From the NCBI GenBank assembly GCA_016763665.1, contig JAESTI010000081.1, forward strand, positions 1 through 5,868: a stretch of 5,868 nt of DNA, written 5' to 3'. Within the stretch, counting starts at the first letter, position 1, and every line of letters begins with the position of its first letter. The notes under the pieces are model-generated. The model was not told the DNA's origin, ran no database searches, and was given only the letters and a program-made list of their open reading frames with translations. Of the stretch, positions 1-5,868 are shown one piece after another. Source of the stretch: Bacteroidia bacterium (GTDB taxonomy: Bacteria > Bacteroidota > Bacteroidia > Flavobacteriales > NORP286). Made by a program: the position numbers and the translations under genes.

Positions 1-2075
1 CTTGTCCCCAAATTAGAGGTCATAATAATAATGGTATTCCTAAAATCAACTTTTCTTCCAAGACTGTCAGTCATTACTCCATCATCCAGTACTTGTAATA
101 ATATATTGAAAACATCAGGGTGTGCTTTTTCGATCTCATCAAGAAGTATAACTGCATACGGTTTTCTTCTTACTTTTTCTGTTAATTGTCCACCTTCTTC
201 ATACCCTACATATCCCGGAGGGGCGCCTACCAATCTTGATATAGAAAATTTTTCCATATACTCGCTCATGTCAATTCTTATTAGGGCATCATCGGTATCG
301 AAAAGATAATTTGAAAGTACTTTGGCTAATTCGGTCTTACCGATTCCTGTAGGACCTAGAAAAATAAATGAACCAATTGGCTTGTCAGGGGACTTTAACC
401 CGGCACGTGTTCTTTGTATTGCTTTGGTTAATTTAGCGATTGCTTCAGCTTGACCTATGACTTTTCCACTAAGAGCTTCACCCATTTTTAAAAGTCTATT
501 GCCTTCACTTTGTGCAATTCTATTCACAGGTATTCCGGACATCATGGAAATTACCTCCGAAACATTTTCTTCATCTACAATATGTCTTTTAGACTTAGCT
601 TCTTGTTCCCAAGCTAACTTGGCTTGATCCAACTGTTCCAAAAGTTGTTTTTCTGTATCTCTTAATTTGGCTGCCTCTTCATACTTTTGACTTCGAACTA
701 CCTTATTTTTTTCTTCCTTAATACCTTCAATTTTTTGCTCGATCTCAATAATATTCTTTGGTACATGAATGTTGGTTATGTGTACTCTTGCTCCAGCTTC
801 GTCCAATGCATCTATCGCTTTATCTGGCAAATACCGATCGGTAATATATCTTGAAGTCAATTTAACACAAGCTTCAAGAGCTTCATCTGTGTAGTTAACG
901 TTATGGTGATCTTCATATCTACTCTTGATCTGAATTAAAATTTCTATAGTTTCCTCAGGTGAAGTAGGGTCGATCATAACTTTTTGAAATCGCCTGTCCA
1001 ATGCACCATCCTTTTCGATGTATTGTCTGTACTCATCAAGAGTTGTAGCCCCTATGCATTGCAATTCACCTCTGGCCAATGCCGGCTTAAACATATTTGA
1101 AGCGTCTAATGACCCAGAAGCACCACCAGCTCCAACTATTGTATGAATCTCATCAATAAAAAGAATAACGTCTGATGATTTTTCCAGCTCATTCATTACT
1201 GCTTTCATCCTCTCTTCAAACTGTCCCCTATATTTAGTTCCTGCCACCAACGATGCCAGATCTAATGTCACTACTCTCTTGTTGAATAGAACTCTCGATA
1301 CCTTTCTTTGAACTATTCTAAGTGCAAGTCCTTCAGCAATAGCGGATTTTCCAACTCCCGGTTCACCGATTAAAATTGGATTATTCTTTTTTCTACGGCT
1401 TAATATCTGAGAAACCCTTTCTATTTCTTTATCTCTTCCAACAATTGGATCAAGTCTGTTTTCTTCAGCAGCTCTTGTAAGATCCCTTCCGAAATTATCT
1501 AGTACAGGAGTTTTGGATTTAGATTCTTGCCCTTTTTTCCCTCCACCCAATTCCGGGATATCACCATCATCATCTTCTTTTGAAAATGGATCATCATCAT
1601 CATCGTCTGTTGGATCGGATGGGAATTTTACTTCTGGATCTGTAGTTGATAGTTCCAGTTCGGATTTAAAAATATCGTATGACACACCAAATTGTTTTAG
1701 AATTTGAGATGCAATGTTATCTTCATCTCTTAATATTGATAATAATAAATGTTCGGTACCAATGACCTCACTCTTAAATATTTTTGCTTCAAGGTAAGTA
1801 ATCTTCAGTACTTTTTCAGCTTGCTTTGTCAATGGAATATTTGAAGTGTTTGATGATTCGGTACTAGCACTTTTAACTGCATTCTCGATGGCTTTTTTTA
1901 ATCGGATCACATCTATCCCAAGCATTTTAATGATCTTGATGGCCATACCATCAGCTTCACGGATCAAGCCCAAAAGTAAATGCTCCGTACCAATATAGTC
2001 ATGTCCCAATCGTATAGCTTCTTCACGGCTATACGCAATCACATCCTTTACACGTGGTGAAAATTTAGCTTCCAT
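1..2075 (-). CDS. clpC: ATP-dependent Clp protease ATP-binding subunit ClpC (3' end cut by window edge)
   Basis: This is a cytoplasmic AAA+ unfoldase that feeds substrates to the ClpP peptidase. 691 residues are readable without a stop. The order is: Clp N domain with two repeats (about 5-70 and 80-140, each with a GTEH motif, at 29-32 and 106-109), an acidic linker (about 147-190), D1 with Walker A GEPGVGKS (237-244), pore loop KYRG (281-284), Walker B ILFIDE (304-309) and RR (361-362), a short coiled middle domain with a UVR-like stretch (about 445-495), and D2 with Walker A GPTGIGKT (574-581), pore loop GYVG (621-624) and Walker B ILLDE (643-647). The short middle domain favours ClpC over ClpB, whose middle domain is about twice as long. 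The chosen start gives [10 protein letters not shown], the usual N-terminus in Bacteroidota. Related proteins have roughly 810-860 residues, so about 120-170 are missing, including the ClpP-docking loop that would follow TSNLGT. It lies 161 bp downstream of the dihydroorotase-like gene. No CIRCE-like inverted repeat is seen upstream. Confidence 0.96.
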   Translation of the reverse strand, partial: MEAKFSPRVKDVIAYSREEAIRLGHDYIGTEHLLLGLIREADGMAIKIIKMLGIDVIRLKKAIENAVKSASTESSNTSNIPLTKQAEKVLKITYLEAKIFKSEVIGTEHLLLSILRDEDNIASQILKQFGVSYDIFKSELELSTTDPEVKFPSDPTDDDDDDPFSKEDDDGDIPELGGGKKGQESKSKTPVLDNFGRDLTRAAEENRLDPIVGRDKEIERVSQILSRRKKNNPILIGEPGVGKSAIAEGLALRIVQRKVSRVLFNKRVVTLDLASLVAGTKYRGQFEERMKAVMNELEKSSDVILFIDEIHTIVGAGGASGSLDASNMFKPALARGELQCIGATTLDEYRQYIEKDGALDRRFQKVMIDPTSPEETIEILIQIKSRYEDHHNVNYTDEALEACVKLTSRYITDRYLPDKAIDALDEAGARVHITNIHVPKNIIEIEQKIEGIKEEKNKVVRSQKYEEAAKLRDTEKQLLEQLDQAKLAWEQEAKSKRHIVDEENVSEVISMMSGIPVNRIAQSEGNRLLKMGEALSGKVIGQAEAIAKLTKAIQRTRAGLKSPDKPIGSFIFLGPTGIGKTELAKVLSNYLFDTDDALIRIDMSEYMEKFSISRLVGAPPGYVGYEEGGQLTEKVRRKPYAVILLDEIEKAHPDVFNILLQVLDDGVMTDSLGRKVDFRNTIIIMTSNLGT
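1566..1607 (-). repeat. GAT-triplet-rich acidic linker inside clpC
   Basis: On the coding strand, six consecutive Asp codons (1590-1607, residues 157-162, five of them GAT) and a second run of Glu plus three Asp (1566-1577, residues 167-170) encode an acidic low-complexity tether between the N domain and D1. The repeat is in frame, so slippage would change linker length without a frameshift. It is a protein-level linker and not a separate genetic element. Confidence 0.6.
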
Positions 2076-2083
2076 ATGGGTTG

Positions 2084-2092
2084 CAAATTATA
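2084..2092 (-). promoter_or_regulatory. Possible -7 promoter element of clpC
   Basis: The minus strand reads TATAATTTG, ending 8 nt before the clpC start codon. It resembles the Bacteroidota -7 box TAnnTTTG but has one extra base between TA and TTTG. A TTTG lies only 10 nt upstream of it, which is too close to serve as the -33 element, and no good -33 match is seen at the usual distance. No Shine-Dalgarno sequence precedes the ATG. The call rests on position and partial consensus only. Confidence 0.35.
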
Positions 2093-2214
2093 AAAAATTA
2101 TTCAAACTAAAAGGTGAATTTAAATATAGACGTATTCATATTATCATTCACGAAATTTTCTGCAAAATGGTTATGGTGTTTTCTTATTAAAATAACGAAG
2201 ATCAAAATGTTGCT

Positions 2215-2232
2215 AAGAAGCTGAAGCTTCTT
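2215..2232 (-). terminator. Hairpin directly after the dihydroorotase-like gene, possible terminator
   Basis: This is a perfect 8-bp inverted repeat, AAGAAGCT and AGCTTCTT, separated by 2 nt. In RNA it would fold as a 7-bp stem with a four-base UUCA loop closed by C-G. It begins 4 nt after the stop codon of the dihydroorotase-like gene. On the transcribed strand the stem is followed by AGCAACATTTTG, so the T tract is short and delayed. It is therefore a weak intrinsic terminator or a 3'-end protecting stem. The rest of the 2076-2236 gap shows only AT-rich sequence and the possible clpC promoter. Confidence 0.4.
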
Positions 2233-2236
2233 GCTG

Positions 2237-3502
2237 TTATAATTTTTGGAACTTCCGGTTATTCATTACCGCACTTACTTTTCCTGTAAATTTGGTTCCG
2301 ATGAAGGGTGAGTTTTTGGATTTGGATTTATTGGCGTTTTCTTCAAAAAACCATGAGGTTTTTGTGTCAAAAATCGTAAAGTTGGCATTGCTTTTTTCCT
2401 GAATACTGGGAACCTCAAGATTTAGAATTTTTCTTGGGTTAATAGCAATTTTAGTAATAATGGTATCAAGTTTCAATGATTTCTGTAAGTAGGTATTTAG
2501 CAAAGGAAATAATGTTTGAAGATTAATAATTCCAAAAGCTGCATGATCAAATTCACATTTTTTAAGTTCTTCTTCCTTTGGTGAATGGTTTGAGCTGATG
2601 ATATCAATTGTATTGTCATTAACTGCTTTTAACAATGCTTTAATGTCTTTTTTATCTCGTAATGGTGGATTCACTTTATAATTGGTATTAAAATCTTGCA
2701 ATTTGTTATCATCAAAAACTAGGTTTAAGACATTTACTTCTGCAGTAACTTTTATACCTTTCTTTTTGGCTTCCTTTATTAATTCAGCAGATCTTGCTGT
2801 GGAGATGTTGGTGAAATGAATTGAGGAATCAGCATACTCTGCTATATTTAGATCTCTTGCAACAAATATTTCTTCTGCAATAGCAGGAATTCCTTTTAAA
2901 CCTAGCTTTGTGCTCGTGGGTCCTTCATTCATATTGCCGTTAGGTGATAATGATAAGTGCGCAGGGTTGCAAAATATTAACCCGTTGAAAGATTTTACAT
3001 ATTGTAGAGCCCGAAGCATAAGCCCTGCATTTTCAACTGGATTACTACCATCCGAAAAAGCTATTGTTCCTGCAGTATGAAGATCAAACATTTCAGCCAT
3101 TTCTTCACCTTTTCCCTCTTTGGAAATACAACCTATAGGATAAACATCAACTAAATTTCTTTCAGTTGCCTTTTTTATATATTCTATTTGGGATTTGGTA
3201 TCAGGACTTGGTTTGGTATTTGGTGTACACGCGATTCCAGTAAACCCTCCATGCATGGCAGCCTTACAGCCACTCTCAATATCCTCACAATGCTCATATC
3301 CCGGATCGCACAGATTGACATTCATATCAAACCAACCTGGAGATATAAACTGATCTCTGGCATCAAAAACTTTAACCTTGTTTGCTTTAATGTTGGCTTT
3401 TATTGAGACTATTTTGCCATTTTCAACAAGAATATCTTTAACTTTTCCACTGTGCGAGGATTGTGGATCAACTATTCTTGCTGATTTTATTAGGAGCTTC
3501 AT
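2237..3502 (-). CDS. Dihydroorotase-like amidohydrolase, probably non-catalytic
   Basis: 421 residues, the normal length of a class I dihydroorotase (the enzyme that interconverts carbamoyl-aspartate and dihydroorotate in pyrimidine synthesis). The order is: small N-terminal beta segment (1-52), PGWFDMNVNLCDPG (55-68), GGFTGIACTPNT (85-96), AFSDG (148-152), GLKGIPAIAEE (201-211), HFTNIST (229-235), NPPLR (278-282), SSNHSP (303-308) and a C-terminal beta segment. Aligned by eye to active enzymes, the HxH pair is N61 and N63, the next two His ligands are N179 and N232, and the final Asp is N305. Only D151 is kept. The substrate-binding Arg after HxH is C65, while N95 and NPPLR remain. The reading frame is intact, so this is not simple decay. 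It probably cannot bind the usual zinc and may be a structural or ligand-binding protein. A true PyrC should exist elsewhere in the genome. The start overlaps the stop of the BatA-like gene. Databases may still label it pyrC, and I leave the symbol empty for that reason. Confidence 0.88.
   Translation of the reverse strand: MKLLIKSARIVDPQSSHSGKVKDILVENGKIVSIKANIKANKVKVFDARDQFISPGWFDMNVNLCDPGYEHCEDIESGCKAAMHGGFTGIACTPNTKPSPDTKSQIEYIKKATERNLVDVYPIGCISKEGKGEEMAEMFDLHTAGTIAFSDGSNPVENAGLMLRALQYVKSFNGLIFCNPAHLSLSPNGNMNEGPTSTKLGLKGIPAIAEEIFVARDLNIAEYADSSIHFTNISTARSAELIKEAKKKGIKVTAEVNVLNLVFDDNKLQDFNTNYKVNPPLRDKKDIKALLKAVNDNTIDIISSNHSPKEEELKKCEFDHAAFGIINLQTLFPLLNTYLQKSLKLDTIITKIAINPRKILNLEVPSIQEKSNANFTIFDTKTSWFFEENANKSKSKNSPFIGTKFTGKVSAVMNNRKFQKL
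3499..3502 (-). promoter_or_regulatory. ATGA stop/start overlap coupling two genes
   Basis: On the minus strand the TGA stop of the BatA-like gene and the ATG start of the dihydroorotase-like gene share the four bases ATGA. A GGAA lies 3 nt before the ATG, close but poorly spaced for a ribosome binding site. The overlap implies one mRNA and probable translational coupling by re-initiation. Confidence 0.85.
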
Positions 3503-5541
3503 GATTTCCAGAATCGTAGTAGTAATACCTCAATTCCTAAAAATATCAATGCAAAAGTAATACAAAGTTTCCAAAGTTCGGTGCCGCGATTAATAATATT
3601 GAGTTGTGTTGAAAGGTCTTTTTCCCAATTGTCAATAATTTTAATTGATTTGGTTATGGCTAAATCGCTTAATTCTGCCAGATTCATACAAGTGAGATCA
3701 GACTCTTTCCTATTGAAATTAAATGAATAACAATCAGTGATGTTATTATTATTTCCGTAAAGGCAGTAATGTCCAGGTTCCTGAATTTGATCATGTGTTT
3801 GAAGAACAATTTTTGAACCGATCATTTTGGTTTCGGGAATTACCTCAAAATCATCTCTAACAAGTTTATATAAGTTATTTTCATTTACTACTTCTTTATT
3901 GCTTAATTCCAGCGTTTTATCTTTTCCGATCTTATAAGATATTTTAGGGATACTGGTATTTAACAAAGCGATCTTGTAAAGCAGAGGAACAAAGATGGCA
4001 TGTTTTGCAAGGTTACTAATTTCAGGATTAAGGTTAACTGCAGACAGAAAGATGTGGCCAGTTTTATGTTCATACATACTGATCAATGATTCATTGTTGT
4101 CAAAGGAAATTAAGTTTTCAAACGTAGTATTTGTTTTCCTGGTAAATGAGTAATAATTCTTAACTGAAGGCAGTTTGATGTTTTTAGGAATACTTTGAAA
4201 TACATTTGAAAAAATTGGTGACTGAATATTTAATTTTGTTGATTGGTTTTCTTCGTTTCGTATACCCAGGTAATTATCAGTATTAAGAGAATTTAAGAGT
4301 TCGTTGTAGGAATTTAAATCTGCTTTTAAGCTGGGAAATACCAATAGATTTCCCCCATTTTCAATATGCAAAACCAGATCATGGATCAATCCTGAGGAAA
4401 TACTTTTAATATCATTTAGAATAATAAGTTGCTGTGCTTTTAATTTATTGTAATTGATTTGGCTAACAGATGCGTCAGTAACTTTGAAGTAAGGATCACT
4501 ATCAAATACAGCGTTTATGAATGGACTTGGTTCACTCTCATTAATGCAATAAACATTAATATTTTCTGCAACATGATAGGAGAAATAATAAGTATCATCA
4601 AAAGTAATAGGATAATCTTTAATGGAAATTTTAGCTTGCTGCCACCCTGATTCCGTGTTAACAAAACTCAGTAGTACTGTCTTCTTGTCTAGAGGATCAA
4701 TAGAACAACTTGTGAGCGCCTTTTGTTTCCCATTGATGGACAACTGTATAGGGACATTATCAGCTTTTTGGTTAGTGAGACTTTTAACTACTACTGATAG
4801 TTCGCATTGCTGATTTAGTTGTAGAATTGGAGACTGAAACCAACAAGAATCAACAGATATGTTTTGTTGTTGCGCTGTGTTTAATGGAATGAAATATAAT
4901 TCTGATGCGGAGTCAGTTTTAGCAAAATGAGGGATATCAGCAATTGACTTTTGAAAATCACTAATGATAAAGTATATGTGTTTTTTATCTAATTCATTTT
5001 GAAGAGATTCCTTTTGTCTTTTAAATATGTCTGATAAGTTTCTAACAGTGGGTGTTGTTTTGATTTCGGTGAGCAGGTCGAAATAATCATCTTTATTATG
5101 TAAACGCTGATGTTTGCCCTCAAAATCATTTGTTAAGATTTGAAAAAGATCATCTTGTCCATAAGATGATGCAATTTCCTTAGCTTTTACTTTTGCGATA
5201 TCCAGTAGTTTGCCCTCACTGTCAACGGTATTCATGCTGAATGAATTGTCAATATAAATACTAACCGCCTTATTTCTTGTGTCCTTTGTTTTGCTGTCGT
5301 CTGCTGGAATAAAGGGCTGCGTAAATGCAAGAATGATCATTGCAAGTGCTAAAAGCCTTGTTAGAAGTATCAGCAGATTCCTGAGTTTGCTTTTGGCTCT
5401 TTTATCCTCATCAATTTCTTTCAGGAACTTAACATTGGTAAAATAAACGGTCTTAAACCGCCTGAAATTGAATAGATGAATAATGATAGGAATCAGCAGT
5501 GTAAAAAAGGCATAGAAAAATTCGGGATGCAGAAAGCTCAT
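3499..5541 (-). CDS. BatA-domain vWA membrane protein
   Basis: 680-residue membrane protein with the N-terminal double-transmembrane BatA domain typical of Bacteroidota. Helix 1 is at about 8-25 (ending PIIIHLF), followed by a basic loop with FNFRRFKTVYF (24-34) and KRAKSKLR (47-54), then helix 2 at about 55-77. A von Willebrand A domain follows, with a MIDAS motif DNSFS (98-102), a candidate Thr in TPTVRNLS (163-170) and IISD (192-195), so the metal site looks complete. Then come beta-rich domains (about 225-325 and 530-610) and a GATase1-like segment (about 327-403, with IILND and ENGGNLLVF). The last helix is at about 656-676, ending RFWKS. The positive-inside rule places the basic loop and the C-terminus in the cytoplasm and the bulk in the periplasm. 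The precise role is unknown. Bat proteins have been linked to aerotolerance and stress, but this long form is only distantly related. The start fits the family's usual N-terminus (FLHPEFFYA) and lies 4 nt after a -7-like box. Confidence 0.9.
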   Translation of the reverse strand: MSFLHPEFFYAFFTLLIPIIIHLFNFRRFKTVYFTNVKFLKEIDEDKRAKSKLRNLLILLTRLLALAMIILAFTQPFIPADDSKTKDTRNKAVSIYIDNSFSMNTVDSEGKLLDIAKVKAKEIASSYGQDDLFQILTNDFEGKHQRLHNKDDYFDLLTEIKTTPTVRNLSDIFKRQKESLQNELDKKHIYFIISDFQKSIADIPHFAKTDSASELYFIPLNTAQQQNISVDSCWFQSPILQLNQQCELSVVVKSLTNQKADNVPIQLSINGKQKALTSCSIDPLDKKTVLLSFVNTESGWQQAKISIKDYPITFDDTYYFSYHVAENINVYCINESEPSPFINAVFDSDPYFKVTDASVSQINYNKLKAQQLIILNDIKSISSGLIHDLVLHIENGGNLLVFPSLKADLNSYNELLNSLNTDNYLGIRNEENQSTKLNIQSPIFSNVFQSIPKNIKLPSVKNYYSFTRKTNTTFENLISFDNNESLISMYEHKTGHIFLSAVNLNPEISNLAKHAIFVPLLYKIALLNTSIPKISYKIGKDKTLELSNKEVVNENNLYKLVRDDFEVIPETKMIGSKIVLQTHDQIQEPGHYCLYGNNNNITDCYSFNFNRKESDLTCMNLAELSDLAITKSIKIIDNWEKDLSTQLNIINRGTELWKLCITFALIFLGIEVLLLRFWKS

Positions 5542-5545
5542 GGGC

Positions 5546-5553
5546 CAAAGATA
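5546..5553 (-). promoter_or_regulatory. -7 promoter box (TAnnTTTG) of the BatA-like gene
   Basis: The minus strand reads TATCTTTG, an exact match to the Bacteroidota -7 consensus, ending only 4 nt before the ATG. A start site a few bases downstream would give a leaderless or nearly leaderless mRNA. The -33 region falls in the heptamer repeat and shows no TTTG. Confidence 0.5.
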
Positions 5554-5556
5554 AAA

Positions 5557-5584
5557 TTTAGAATTTAGAGTTTAGAATTAAGAA
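5557..5584. repeat. Four-copy 7-bp tandem repeat between divergent genes
   Basis: Four consecutive heptamers on the plus strand: TTTAGAA (5557-5563), TTTAGAG (5564-5570), TTTAGAA (5571-5577) and TTAAGAA (5578-5584). The second and fourth each differ from the first by one base. The array fills most of the space between the two outward-facing -7 boxes and would hold the -33 region of both promoters. Similar short AT-rich repeats are, from memory, frequent between genes in Bacteroidota. Confidence 0.8.
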
Positions 5585-5588
5585 TTTC

Positions 5589-5596
5589 TATTTTTG
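5589..5596 (+). promoter_or_regulatory. -7 promoter box (TAnnTTTG) of gmk
   Basis: The plus strand reads TATTTTTG, an exact TAnnTTTG match, ending 8 nt before the gmk ATG. The best -33 candidate is TTTA at 5564-5567, inside the tandem repeat and 21 nt upstream. No Shine-Dalgarno sequence is present, so the mRNA leader would be a few bases at most. Confidence 0.5.
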
Positions 5597-5604
5597 TGTT
5601 TATT

Positions 5605-5868
5605 ATGAAACGTCAGGGTAAGCTTATCATTATTTCAGCACCATCCGGAGCGGGAAAAACAACCATTGTGAAATGTTTGCTGGAAAAGAATGATTTTCTA
5701 GAATTTTCTATTTCTGCATGTACCAGGCAAAAAAGACAGGAAGAAATTGACGGAAAGGATTATTATTTTTTATCAATAGATGAATTTAAAAATAAAATTG
5801 AAAACAATGAATTCTTAGAGTGGGAGGAAGTCTATAAAGACCATTACTATGGTACGCTGTTATCAGAA
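5605..5868 (+). CDS. gmk: Guanylate kinase (N-terminal part, cut by window edge)
   Basis: Cytoplasmic enzyme that phosphorylates GMP to GDP with ATP, in guanine nucleotide supply and recycling. The first 88 codons are open to the right edge, less than half of the usual 185-210 residues. The P-loop is APSGAGKTT (12-20, K18). GMP-binding positions equivalent to those of the yeast enzyme are S37, R41, R44, Y53, E72, Y82 and T84, all acceptable residues, in SISACTR (35-41), DGKDYYF (49-55), FLEWEEVY (70-77) and HYYGT (80-84). Cys39 stands where many homologues have Thr or Ser, which is a mild change. The start codon places the P-loop at the normal distance from the N-terminus. It is transcribed divergently from the BatA-like gene, 63 bp away, and its downstream neighbour lies outside the window. 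Confidence 0.96.
   Translation, partial: MKRQGKLIIISAPSGAGKTTIVKCLLEKNDFLEFSISACTRQKRQEEIDGKDYYFLSIDEFKNKIENNEFLEWEEVYKDHYYGTLLSE

Noticed and set aside
31..309. Plus-strand open frame of 92 codons
   Set aside because: It lies wholly antisense to the conserved D2 domain of clpC, including its pore loop and Walker B, and has no family resemblance.
1513..1707. Plus-strand open frame rich in serine
   Set aside because: It is the antisense reading of the GAT-rich Asp linker and flanking N domain of clpC; it has no recognisable motif or initiation signal.
1..2075. ClpB (disaggregase) instead of ClpC
   Set aside because: The middle domain between D1 and D2 is short and UVR-like, and the N-terminus matches ClpC; ClpB has a middle domain about twice as long.
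2184..2195. AT-only palindrome TTATT-AA-AATAA
   Set aside because: Five A-T pairs with a 2-nt centre are expected by chance in such AT-rich DNA and would not form a stable stem.
2076..2236. CIRCE or other heat-shock operator before clpC
   Set aside because: No TTAGCACTC-type inverted repeat is present; the only perfect hairpin abuts the end of the upstream gene.
2237..3502. Pseudogene call for the dihydroorotase-like gene
   Set aside because: The frame is full length with no frameshift or stop, the other motifs are conserved and it is coupled to the upstream gene; loss is limited to active-site positions.
3188..4813. Several short plus-strand frames within the dihydroorotase-like and BatA-like genes
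   Set aside because: All are antisense shadows of long conserved minus-strand genes.
1..5868. Mobile element, CRISPR array or structural RNA gene
   Set aside because: No transposase or integrase motifs, no spaced direct repeats and no tRNA-like or rRNA-like sequence were seen; nearly all bases are in conserved genes.

Overview
The window is low-GC chromosomal DNA that reads as Bacteroidota. The reasons are a BatA-type double-transmembrane protein followed by a dihydroorotase-like gene (a pairing I recall from this phylum), a ClpC that begins [10 protein letters not shown], the absence of Shine-Dalgarno sequences before the starts, and TAnnTTTG promoter boxes of the Bacteroidota type. A Cytophagales-like or Flavobacteriia-like host is plausible, but I cannot place it further.

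Layout from left to right: (1) 1-2075, minus strand, is clpC, an AAA+ unfoldase of the Clp protease. It has a complete N-terminus and is cut by the left edge after 691 residues. (2) 2076-2236 is a 161-bp gap holding a hairpin just after the upstream gene and a possible clpC promoter. (3) 2237-3502, minus, is a full-length dihydroorotase homologue in which five of the six expected metal-ligand positions are asparagine, so it is probably catalytically inactive. (4) 3499-5541, minus, is a 680-residue BatA/von Willebrand A membrane protein whose stop codon overlaps the start of the dihydroorotase-like gene (ATGA). (5) 5542-5604 is a 63-bp divergent intergenic region containing a four-copy 7-bp tandem repeat flanked by two outward-facing TAnnTTTG boxes. 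(6) 5605-5868, plus, is the first 88 codons of guanylate kinase (gmk), cut by the right edge.

The BatA-like and dihydroorotase-like genes form a translationally coupled pair transcribed leftward. clpC lies on the same strand but is separated by a hairpin and 161 bp, so it probably has its own promoter. gmk is transcribed divergently. Most of the window is ordinary housekeeping content. The unusual parts are the ligand-less dihydroorotase, its coupling to an envelope vWA protein, and the heptamer repeat sitting between two nearly leaderless promoters. No mobile element, CRISPR array, tRNA or rRNA is visible.
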